64,000 nt of DNA from Streptomyces sp. TBY4 (lineage in GTDB: Bacteria > Actinomycetota > Actinomycetes > Streptomycetales > Streptomycetaceae): the NCBI RefSeq assembly GCF_024213195.1, contig NZ_JANAVF010000003.1:85420-149419 (forward strand). Direction: 5' to 3'. Every line of letters starts with the position of its first letter. Position 1 is the stretch's first letter. Position numbers and translations under genes: made by a program. Positions 27,136 through 33,714 of the stretch are shown piece after piece. The notes beneath the pieces were generated by a model that saw only the letters and a program-made list of their open reading frames with translations, did no database searches and was not told where the DNA came from.

Positions 27136-28356
27136 ATGCAGAACCGGAACGTACTGATATCGGGTGCCGGCATCGCGGGCACCGCCTTGGCCTACTGGCT
27201 GCGCCGGCACGGCTTCCGGCCGACCGTGGTCGAGCGCGCCTCCGCCCTCCGGGAGGGCGGCTACAAGATCGATGTCCGGGGTGCCGCGCTCGACGTGATC
27301 TCCCGCGCGGGGGTCCTCGACGCGGTCCGTGCCCAGCGCACCGACGTCCAGGGCGGCTCCATCGTCAACGCGGCGGGCAAGCGGGTGACGACGATGGACG
27401 GTGACACCTTCGGCGGCCGCGCGGGCCACGACGCGGAGATCCTGCGCGGTGACCTCAACCGGATCCTCTACGACCTCACCGTCGAAGGTGCCGACGGCGC
27501 CGCCGACGGAGTCGAGTACCTCTTCGGCGACTCGATCGCCTCCGCCACGGAGACCGCGGAGGGCATCGAGGTGGTCTTCGACAGCGGCGCGCAGCGCGTC
27601 TTCGACCTGCTCGTCGGCGCCGCCGGGCTGCACTCCCAGACCCGCGCACTGGTCTTCGGCCCGGAGGAACGCTTCCTCCGGGACCTCGGCTACTACGTAT
27701 CGATCTACAGCGTCCCCAACCACCTCGGCCTCGACCGCTGGGAGCTGACCTACGTCTCCCCCCGGCGCACGGCCCTGACGTACAGCACGGCCAAGGACAC
27801 CGGAGCGAAGGCGATGTTCCTCTTCGCCTCGGAGCCGCTGGAGTACGAGCGCCACGACGTCTCCCAGCAGAAGAAGCTGCTGGCGGAGGCGTACGCGGGC
27901 GAGTCCTGGGAGGTGCCGCGGCTCCTCGCGGCACTGGACGAGGCCCCGGACTTCTACTTCGACTCCCTCAGCCAGGCCCACCTGGACCACTGGTCCAAGG
28001 GCCGCACCGTCCTGGTCGGCGACTCCGTGTACTGCGCCTCACCCGCCTCCGGCCAGGGCACGAGCCTGGCCCTGGTCGGTGCCTACGTCCTGGCGGGTGA
28101 ACTCGCGGCGGCCGGCGGCGACCACCGGGCCGGCTTCGCAGGCTACGAACGCGCAATGCGCCGCTTCGCGGAGGAGAACCAGAAGCTCGGTCCCTCGAAC
28201 ATCAAGCACATGGTCCTGCGGACCAAGCGCCAGATCTCGGTCCAGCTGACCGTCCTCTCCCTCCTGGGCCGGCTCCCGGGCAAGGAGCGGATGATGGCCA
28301 AGGTCATGGAGCCCATCCAGAAGGCCGCAAACTCGATCACCCTCAAGGACTACTGA
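27136..28356 (+). CDS. FAD-dependent monooxygenase (PHBH/TetX-like)
   Basis: 406 residues. The Rossmann FAD motif is NVLISGAGIAGTALAYWLRR at the N-terminus. The second FAD motif is VLVGDSVYCASPASGQGTSLAL at about 295-320. Length and layout match single-component aromatic or antibiotic hydroxylases. No partner gene is next to it. It is the last chromosomal gene before the integrated elements and ends in a hairpin at 28371-28402. Confidence 0.9.
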   Translation: MQNRNVLISGAGIAGTALAYWLRRHGFRPTVVERASALREGGYKIDVRGAALDVISRAGVLDAVRAQRTDVQGGSIVNAAGKRVTTMDGDTFGGRAGHDAEILRGDLNRILYDLTVEGADGAADGVEYLFGDSIASATETAEGIEVVFDSGAQRVFDLLVGAAGLHSQTRALVFGPEERFLRDLGYYVSIYSVPNHLGLDRWELTYVSPRRTALTYSTAKDTGAKAMFLFASEPLEYERHDVSQQKKLLAEAYAGESWEVPRLLAALDEAPDFYFDSLSQAHLDHWSKGRTVLVGDSVYCASPASGQGTSLALVGAYVLAGELAAAGGDHRAGFAGYERAMRRFAEENQKLGPSNIKHMVLRTKRQISVQLTVLSLLGRLPGKERMMAKVMEPIQKAANSITLKDY

Positions 28357-28370
28357 CCGCGGGCACGCGA

Positions 28371-28402
28371 AAGGGGTGCCACCTGACCGGTGACACCCCT
28401 TC
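28371..28402 (+). terminator. Hairpin terminator after the FAD monooxygenase
   Basis: AAGGGGTGCCACC pairs with GGTGACACCCCTT (one mismatch) around a 6-nt loop, 15 bp after the stop and 28 bp before the left att core. Confidence 0.7.
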
Positions 28403-28429
28403 CGGGCCGGGCCGAGGCCCTGCCTGGTG

Positions 28430-28483
28430 CGGTGGGTGTGGGATTTGAACCCACGGTGACTCGCGCCACGACGGTTTTCAAGA
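28430..28483 (-). repeat. attL: attL: 54-bp att core, 3' half of tRNA-Ser(TGA)
   Basis: Identical over 54 bp to 42231-42284 and, apart from the variable arm, to 61461-61516. It spans the acceptor 3' strand, T arm, variable arm and part of the anticodon loop of a serine tRNA. The variable arm is the 5-bp form (GTGGC/GTCAC). The tRNA 5' half is not present, although the flank can be drawn as a poor tRNA-like fold to 28518. Confidence 0.9.
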
Positions 28484-28557
28484 CCGATCGCGTGGCGTAA
28501 CTCGCCCATGCCTTCACCTGGGCCTTTGGCTCTCCCGCCTGCCCTTCGCCCGCCGTG

Positions 28558-28576
28558 CTGGCCAGAGGTTGGCCAC
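28558..28576. promoter_or_regulatory. Probable integrase arm-type site, left end of AICE 1
   Basis: CTGGCCAGAGGTTGGCCAC lies 74 bp inside the left att core. It closely matches CTGGCCACAAGTTGGCCAC near the right end (42098) in the same orientation. AICE 2 has the equivalent pair. Confidence 0.65.
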
Positions 28577-28609
28577 GGCCATGATCATTCGGCATGTCCA
28601 CCACCACCC

Positions 28610-28632
28610 CTGGGCACTTTCGGAAGTGCCCA
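28610..28632. promoter_or_regulatory. Inverted repeat upstream of the GntR-Nudix gene (operator)
   Basis: TGGGCACTT and AAGTGCCCA are perfect 9-bp arms around a 5-bp centre, ending 35 bp before the start codon. The position fits autoregulation by the GntR domain. Confidence 0.5.
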
Positions 28633-28667
28633 CCGTTCCGGTGCCCTCACGTCAGATCAGGAGATAG

Positions 28668-29525
28668 ATGAGCATGGCCGAGCCCTCCGTGATTCCCCCC
28701 GACTACGCTGGTCATCACCAGTCGACGAACGGGGAGAGTGCTCTGAGGATGGGACCGAAGTCGGCGAGGGTCTACCAGACGATCCGGTCTTGGATCGAGT
28801 CGGGCAAGTACGGCCCCGGCGAGAAGCTTCCCTCCGAGCGGACTATGAGTGCTGAGCTGGAAATCGGCCGTACCGCCCTCCGCCAAGTACTCGCACGACT
28901 GGCGAGCGAGCGGCTCATCAAGGCGTACGACCGCAGCTCTTACCGAGTCGTAGGCGGTGAGACCGTCCCCACGCCAGCGGAGCTGGAGCCCTGGACGATC
29001 CACGGCAGCAGGACGGTCTACGAGAACCGGTGGGTCAACCTCGACCTCGTCGACGTCGAGCCGCCCGGGGTCGAGCGCTTCGAGCACCACGTGGTCCGCC
29101 TGCATCATGTGGCGATCACGGCCGTGATCGACGAGCAGCAGCGCGTCCTGATGCTGTGGCGCTATCGCTTCGTCCCGCAGCAGTGGGGATGGGAGCTTCC
29201 CGGCGGGATCGTTGACGAAGGCGAGGACGCGTCGACCACGGCAGCGCGGGAGACCGAAGAAGAGACCGGCTGGCGCCCGACGAACGTCGAGCACGTCGTG
29301 ACGTACCAGCCCATGATCGGCATGGTCGACTCGCCGCACGAGATCTTCGTGGCGCGGGGTGCGGTGAAGGTGGGCGAACCCACGGACATCGAGGAAGCCG
29401 GGCAGATCGCCTGGGTACCCCTGGCGGACATCCCCGGACTCATGGCCGAAGGGAAGCTCATGGGGTCAGGAACCCTGGTTGCCCTCCTTCACGTCCTCGC
29501 GTCGCGGGCTACAGCCGCCCCGTAA
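28668..29525 (+). CDS. GntR HTH - Nudix hydrolase fusion (KorSA/Pif-like)
   Basis: 285 residues from ATG 28668 with AGGAG upstream. Residues about 33-98 form a GntR winged helix (GPGEKLPSERTMSAELEIGR). Residues about 125-270 form a Nudix domain with an intact box: GGIVDEGE, then RETEEETGW. In pSAM2 a GntR repressor (KorSA) and a Nudix protein (Pif, which blocks redundant transfer) are separate neighbouring genes. Here both functions may be on one chain; this is inference. It sits at the left end of AICE 1, and its 3' end overlaps the convergent HTH-TPR gene by 17 bp. Confidence 0.88.
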   Translation: MSMAEPSVIPPDYAGHHQSTNGESALRMGPKSARVYQTIRSWIESGKYGPGEKLPSERTMSAELEIGRTALRQVLARLASERLIKAYDRSSYRVVGGETVPTPAELEPWTIHGSRTVYENRWVNLDLVDVEPPGVERFEHHVVRLHHVAITAVIDEQQRVLMLWRYRFVPQQWGWELPGGIVDEGEDASTTAARETEEETGWRPTNVEHVVTYQPMIGMVDSPHEIFVARGAVKVGEPTDIEEAGQIAWVPLADIPGLMAEGKLMGSGTLVALLHVLASRATAAP

Positions 29526-30639
29526 GCAGCTCCACACGCCGGCGATGCCGCACGGACCCCGTACGGTTCGCCAGCAGGCGCGCCTGCTGAAGGTTCGAGC
29601 GGGCCTCGTCGAACTCGCCGCGGGCAAGGTGTGCCTGCGTCAGGTCGCTGTGGAGGCCTGCCTTGGCGCGGACGAACGTGGGGTCCGTCGTCTGGAGCGA
29701 CGCGTAGAGGTCCTCCATGGCCGAGCTGTCGCCCAGGAGTGCCAGCACATTGCCCCGCCAGCGCGCCAGGTGGTCCCCGTTCAGGAAGATGCTCAACATG
29801 TCCGAGTCGCGGGCATGGGCGCCGTCTGGCAGTGTCGCCGCCGCCCGGTCGAGCGCGTGCCTGGAATCGTCGTGCATGCCGGCGGCGGCGCACAGCTCAG
29901 CTTCCGCCGCGCTCAGCCAAGCCCGAAGCCGCGGTGACTGCCGCTCCGCGTGGGTGCGCTGCGCGTCCCGGATGAGCTCAACTGCCATCTCCGGGCGCCC
30001 GGCATCGCCCAGGACGTACGCCTGCTCCCCCATGGCGTGAGCCAAGTACTGTGGCGCGTCAGCGTCCTGCGCAGCCCGTTTCGCCAGCTCGTAGTGCCTC
30101 CAGGCGCGCTCCACAGAACCAGCGTCCAGCGCTTGCCATGCCGCCAAGGTCGCCGCTCCGGCCAGCGCCGTTGCGATGGGACGACGAGTCCCTGGCAGGA
30201 CCGCGAAGGTGAGTGCGTCCTCCATCGTCGTCAGGTGGCCGTTCATCTGGTCCACCAGGCCCGATGCACCCATCTGCCGGTCCATGGTTCGAAGTAGCTC
30301 GGTCTGGTCCATGAAGGTGCTCACCATGGAATCGCTGACGCTCCGCGCCGAGTCGATCCGGCTCAACAGGTCTTCGTACCCGTCTGCTTGCTTGGGGACT
30401 GCCCGTGCAGGTTCCCCGCCCAGCTCGACGTCCGTCACCCCGAGCAGCGGCCGGAGGATCACGGCGTACCGCTCCGTGATGGCCCGCCGGCCGTTCTCCC
30501 ACTCCGACACATAGGTCTTCAAGCTCGCGCTCGATGCGACGTTCAGCATGTGCTGCCGCGCGTAGCGCTCAATCTCGAAGATCAGCCGCTCCTGCGACCA
30601 TCCCCGCGCAGTACGAACAGCTCGTAATCCCTTACCCAC
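29509..30639 (-). CDS. XRE-type HTH regulator with TPR-like C-terminal domain
   Basis: 376 residues from GTG 30639, chosen because GGAGG is eight bases upstream; the ATG at 30645 has only two bases of spacing. The HTH spans about 1-60 (GKGLRAVRTARGWSQERLIF, then LKTYVSEWENGRR). The rest is an alpha-helical repeat array (AWRHYELAKRAAQDADAPQYL, LTQAHLARGEFDEARSNLQQ). Such proteins often respond to a peptide or small signal. It is divergent from the transfer operon and is the best candidate for its regulator. Confidence 0.87.
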   Translation of the reverse strand: MGKGLRAVRTARGWSQERLIFEIERYARQHMLNVASSASLKTYVSEWENGRRAITERYAVILRPLLGVTDVELGGEPARAVPKQADGYEDLLSRIDSARSVSDSMVSTFMDQTELLRTMDRQMGASGLVDQMNGHLTTMEDALTFAVLPGTRRPIATALAGAATLAAWQALDAGSVERAWRHYELAKRAAQDADAPQYLAHAMGEQAYVLGDAGRPEMAVELIRDAQRTHAERQSPRLRAWLSAAEAELCAAAGMHDDSRHALDRAAATLPDGAHARDSDMLSIFLNGDHLARWRGNVLALLGDSSAMEDLYASLQTTDPTFVRAKAGLHSDLTQAHLARGEFDEARSNLQQARLLANRTGSVRHRRRVELLTGRL

Positions 30640-30662
30640 GTGCATCGCCTCCGATGGCCGTG

Positions 30663-30726
30663 CCACCTGCAAGGGCTTAACCGAATCGCCGCAGGTGGGA
30701 GCGGGTTAACACCCTTGAGGTTAACC
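30663..30726. promoter_or_regulatory. Promoter/operator region with TTAAC boxes
   Basis: Three boxes (CTTAACC at 30676, GGGTTAACACCC at 30703, GGTTAACC at 30719) lie within 50 bp. A perfect inverted repeat CCACCTGC/GCAGGTGG (30663-30670 and 30691-30698) brackets the first. All are just upstream of the HTH-TPR start, as expected for autoregulation of a divergent promoter. Confidence 0.5.
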
Positions 30727-30813
30727 CCTGTTGGCTACCGAGACCCCCTGTCTGGGCCGTTTCCTGAAGTCACACCGGAAGAACACCGGCAGGCCCGAAC
30801 GAACCAAGGGCTT

Positions 30814-30857
30814 GCATCTGGTGCGCACCAGATGCCATGCTTCTGGTGCGCACCAGA
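30814..30857. promoter_or_regulatory. Two palindromic operator-like sites
   Basis: Site 1 is the perfect 20-bp palindrome CATCTGGTGCGCACCAGATG (30815-30834). Site 2 repeats its 16-bp core TCTGGTGCGCACCAGA (30842-30857). Centres are 25 bp apart. Likely operators for the element's repressor in front of the transfer operon. Confidence 0.65.
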
Positions 30858-31031
30858 TGGCCCGAAAGGGCTCAACTTCGGTGTGCACGTACGACCAGGA
30901 GCCCCGCATCGGACGGGGGGAGGCGACCCGGCGCCTTGTCATTCACCGGAGGGCTTAGACCGAAAGGTCACGTCTCCATACGCCTACGCCAGGTCCTAGA
31001 CCTGAAGGAGACATGCGTACCGCTCAACCTT

Positions 31032-31101
31032 CCGCGCCATCCTCGGCGCGGCCGGTTGCCTCCTCCACCCGTCTCGCACGGGCGGAGTCGAGGGGAGCCG
31101 G
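31032..31101 (+). ncRNA. Conserved structured leader upstream of the AICE 1 transfer genes
   Basis: Hairpin CCGCGCC/GGCGCGG is followed by CCGGTTGCCTCCTCC, an inner CCACCCGT/ACGGGCGG hairpin and the closing AGCCGG. The same order occurs at 46595-46677 in AICE 2 with changed bases in stems and loops. The region has no convincing ORF. It may be a cis-acting RNA or a DNA structure used in transfer. Confidence 0.5.
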
Positions 31102-31130
31102 AGTTCCTCCCGCTTCACCCCAAACGAAGT

Positions 31131-31162
31131 GCAGCCCCCGGCGCTCGAACGCCGGGGGCTGC
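31131..31162 (+). terminator. Hairpin before the DUF6284 gene (attenuator-like)
   Basis: A perfect 13-bp stem (GCAGCCCCCGGCG and its complement) with loop CTCGAA. AICE 2 has a 13-bp stem with the identical loop at 47318-47349. It lies 37 bp before the DUF6284 start, so it could attenuate the downstream operon. Confidence 0.7.
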
Positions 31163-31199
31163 TGTTCGGGCCCGTTCCTCTCTCGAAGGAGCTAGACCC

Positions 31200-31469
31200 A
31201 TGAAGTCCATCGCTGCACTTCACAACGTTGTTACCCCTTGGGCCGACGGCCTTGAGCCGTCGGACGCAGAGTTGGACGCGATCGAGGTAGAGATGCCGCT
31301 GATCCTCGCGGAACGCGACCTCCTCGATGCGCTGATCACGCTGCTGGACCGGCAGTCGTCCGAGTTCGACGCCCGCCGGATCCGCCGGGCCCGCAACCGG
31401 GTCCTGACCGCCCAGCGGGACCTGGCCAACCGCACCGCCGGCACGACCGTGCCGGGAGACGCGGCATGA
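31200..31469 (+). CDS. Small DUF6284-like AICE protein
   Basis: 89 residues. MKSIAALHNVVTPW leads into a helical acidic segment (GLEPSDAELDAIEVEMPLIL) and a basic C-terminus (RRIRRARNRVLTAQ). It is nearly the same as the AICE 2 protein at 47384-47653, and similar AICE proteins are annotated DUF6284 (from memory). It is first gene of the transfer operon, with GAAGGAG upstream, and overlaps the next gene by ATGA. Function unknown. Confidence 0.85.
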   Translation: MKSIAALHNVVTPWADGLEPSDAELDAIEVEMPLILAERDLLDALITLLDRQSSEFDARRIRRARNRVLTAQRDLANRTAGTTVPGDAA

Positions 31470-32305
31470 ACCGCAAGGCCAAGACCGCCCTCGTCCTCGC
31501 GCTCGTCGTTGTGGTCGCCATGGCCTTCCGCGTCTCCTGGAACGCCCTGAGGGACGTCGCTAGGGCCATCGGCGCGGACGGCACGGCGGCGACGCTGTAC
31601 CCGTTCGTCGTTGACGGCCTGATGGCCCTCGCGCTCGTCGCCGCCCTCGTCCTGACCGACGAGGCCCGCCGGTTCGCCCTGCGGGTCCTGGCCGCTTACA
31701 CGCTCGCGTCGCTGGTCCTGAACTACGTCCACGGACTGCTGCCCGAGCTGCACGCCGAGTCGATCGACTGGACTCGACTGGCCGACTGGGATCCGGCGAA
31801 CTGGGCTCTCGTACTGCTGGCGACGTCGCTCCCGGTGGGGTCGATCTACTTCGGCTCCGACCTCGTCGCCAAAGTCCTCCACCACAAGCCCCCAATCGAA
31901 CCGACCGCTCAGGAATCGACCCAGACCACCGTAAATCGGTCCACCCCTGAGCAGGGAGAACCGCCGGTCGAGCTGCCGGAGCCGAAGCGGGAGGTGGACT
32001 CTTCCCCCACTGTCCCGGTCGAGTCGATCGAGGCGCCCGTCCTGCTCGTCGCGGCGGCTGAGTCGCCGCGCCCCCGTCGGGCGACCGGTCGAGTACCGGC
32101 GGCCGCCCGATCGACCCGACCGACCCGCACGGACATCGAGCTACTCGGTGAGGCGCGGAGTCTGACGGAGTCGTGGCCGATCGAGAAGCTGACCGGTGAA
32201 GGGATCCGCAAGGCCCTGCGCACCTCCCCGGCGAAGGCTCGGATTGTGCGGGAGGCCTTGAAGGCTGAGCGTGAGCGGGACGCTGCTGCGGTGGTGGCCG
32301 GATGA
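31466..32305 (+). CDS. DUF2637-family membrane protein (plasmid-spread type)
   Basis: 279 residues. About four hydrophobic helices lie in residues 5-125 (TALVLALVVVVAMAFRVSW, YPFVVDGLMALALVAALVLT). A Pro/Glu-rich linker and a C-terminal helical DNA-binding-like segment (GEGIRKALRTSPAKARIVRE) follow. DUF2637 proteins occur in Streptomyces transfer operons. The likely role is mycelial spread at the membrane with the translocase downstream; unproven. Confidence 0.85.
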   Translation: MNRKAKTALVLALVVVVAMAFRVSWNALRDVARAIGADGTAATLYPFVVDGLMALALVAALVLTDEARRFALRVLAAYTLASLVLNYVHGLLPELHAESIDWTRLADWDPANWALVLLATSLPVGSIYFGSDLVAKVLHHKPPIEPTAQESTQTTVNRSTPEQGEPPVELPEPKREVDSSPTVPVESIEAPVLLVAAAESPRPRRATGRVPAAARSTRPTRTDIELLGEARSLTESWPIEKLTGEGIRKALRTSPAKARIVREALKAERERDAAAVVAG

Positions 32306-32679
32306 GCCTGTCGTTCGCCGACTGCCACGATCCGATGGGAAGAGTCCACGGCCTGCCCACCTTTCCTTGGCGTCTGGCCCCGGACGGTCTCGCCACCCGC
32401 CGGCAGTTACGGGCCCTCGGGCTGCGGCCCGGCGGCCAGGATATCGCCGGTCAGGTACTGCGCCCCCGCTTCCGGCGCGGCCCGCTGACCGCGTTCCTGT
32501 ACCGCGTCGACCGGGCCAAGCCCGTCCGCCCGATGACCCCGGCCAAGACCGCCGCGCTGGCCAAGGCCAACGCCGCCCGCCGGACCTGCCCCGAATGCCA
32601 CCGCGACGCCGGATACGTCATCCCGGCCTCGCTCGGCATGTGCATCCCCTGCGCCTTCCCTGTCTCTGAGGAGTCCTGA
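32302..32679 (+). CDS. RRQ-motif zinc-binding protein
   Basis: 125 residues. The conserved block is WRLAPDGLATRRQLRALGLR followed by a two-CxxC zinc site (CPECHRDAGY and CIPC). The AICE 2 homologue at 48992 shows the same block. An internal ATG at 32335 aligns better with that homologue's start and is an alternative. ATGA overlap with DUF2637 shows coupling. Function unknown. Confidence 0.82.
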   Translation: MSLSFADCHDPMGRVHGLPTFPWRLAPDGLATRRQLRALGLRPGGQDIAGQVLRPRFRRGPLTAFLYRVDRAKPVRPMTPAKTAALAKANAARRTCPECHRDAGYVIPASLGMCIPCAFPVSEES

Positions 32680-32948
32680 TGCGTTCGTCCACCCTCTACA
32701 GCCTGATGCGCCGGACCGGGGAGACCCGGGTGATCAAGTGGCGGCCGGAGCCCGTCTCCGTCAACACCGTGTGGCGGCTCCTCAAGCGGTACCGCCGCGC
32801 GAATGCCGCGGTCAGCGTTCACGAGACCACCGACCGGCAGGGCACGCCGCTGCACGTCGTCCACGTCCACCACGGCCCGATCTACGACGCCACGGACTTC
32901 TGCACCGACATCTTCGAGATCCCCACCGCTGCCCTCACCGACCTCTGA
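32679..32948 (+). CDS. Hypothetical 89-residue protein
   Basis: It starts at the ATG touching the previous stop (TGATG). It is basic in the first half (RLLKRYRRANAA), followed by beta-type segments (TPLHVVHVHHGPIYDATDF). No TM segment and no family recognised. Its place in the transfer operon is the only clue. Confidence 0.72.
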   Translation: MRSSTLYSLMRRTGETRVIKWRPEPVSVNTVWRLLKRYRRANAAVSVHETTDRQGTPLHVVHVHHGPIYDATDFCTDIFEIPTAALTDL

Positions 32949-32962
32949 CCCGGGAGAGTCTC

Positions 32963-33343
32963 ATGACCAACCTTCCCGAGCCGGTCCGGGTCGTGCAGCT
33001 CCCGGACGGCACCCACGTCTACGCCGATCAGCTCCCCGCCGCGTACGGCGGTCCGCAGGTCGTGCACCAGCACATCCACCAGGCCCCGCCCGACCGCACC
33101 GTCCAGCGCATCGCTCTCGGCTCCGGAGTCGGCGCCGGGGCGGTCGCGGCCGGCGTGTACTTCGGCCCGCTCCTGATCGCCGCCCTCACCGCGATCGCCG
33201 CGAACTTCGCGTTCCTGGCCTTCCTCGCGCTGGTCCTCGGCTGGGGCGTCCACACGGTCGTGAAGTCGATCGGCGGCCCGAGCGGCACGCAGGCCGTGAA
33301 GAACGTGAGCAAGGCCGCCAAGGTCTCCCGCCGCCGGCGCTGA
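32963..33343 (+). CDS. Small membrane protein (DUF6251-like)
   Basis: 126 residues. The N-terminal part is soluble with a His-rich stretch (VVHQHIHQAPPDRTVQRIAL). Two hydrophobic helices at about 52-95 (GSGVGAGAVAAGVYFGPLL; FAFLAFLALVLGWGVHTVV) and a basic tail KVSRRRR follow. Similar AICE proteins are annotated DUF6251 (from memory). A Spd-type role is likely. Confidence 0.8.
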   Translation: MTNLPEPVRVVQLPDGTHVYADQLPAAYGGPQVVHQHIHQAPPDRTVQRIALGSGVGAGAVAAGVYFGPLLIAALTAIAANFAFLAFLALVLGWGVHTVVKSIGGPSGTQAVKNVSKAAKVSRRRR

Positions 33344-33418
33344 CGGCTGCCCGATCCACCCACCACGTGGGTGGTGAGGGGAGCCGGACAGACCGGCCCC
33401 GGAAGGAGCCCCAACGCC

Positions 33419-33619
33419 ATGGCGAAGGACCCGAAGTACACCGTCGGTGAGGTCACCCAGCTCGTGTGGCTGACCGCCCGGATGGCCAAGCGCGGTATCG
33501 CCAGCCAGACCGTCTACCAGGGCGACCTGGAGCGGAAGTTCACCCGGATCGTCGACGGCGCCCGCGAGCGCGAGGCCCAGACGGTCAAGGACAGCAAGAG
33601 CAGCAAGAAGCGCAAGTAG
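33419..33619 (+). CDS. Small soluble AICE protein (DUF6257-like)
   Basis: 66 residues, highly charged and helical (VTQLVWLTARMAKRGIASQT, then a Lys-rich tail KSSKKRK). It lies between a hairpin at 33356-33374 and another at 33626-33670, directly before the translocase gene. DUF6257 is assigned from memory and unchecked. Confidence 0.75.
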   Translation: MAKDPKYTVGEVTQLVWLTARMAKRGIASQTVYQGDLERKFTRIVDGAREREAQTVKDSKSSKKRK

Positions 33620-33625
33620 CTGTGC

Positions 33626-33670
33626 CCCGGGGCGGCCGCCCTCTCGCCAAAGAACGTCGGCCGCCCCGGG
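33626..33670 (+). terminator. Long hairpin before the translocase gene
   Basis: A 13-bp stem (CCCGGGGCGGCCG type) with a 19-nt loop containing CTCGCCAAAG. The same loop motif recurs in the hairpin at 36550-36587. It sits in the gap before tra, possibly limiting read-through. Confidence 0.6.
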
Positions 33671-33714
33671 CCCAACCCACCCTGAGCCAGTCAGTGAGAG
33701 CAGGAGTTCTCAGC

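Noticed and set aside
28430..28518. attL copy as a functional tRNA-Ser
   Set aside because: The acceptor stem pairs at only four positions and the D region is element-derived; the complete tRNA is at 61461-61547.
30731..30958. 75-residue plus-strand frame over the palindromes of AICE 1
   Set aside because: It spans the two operator palindromes, has no ribosome site and no homologue in AICE 2.
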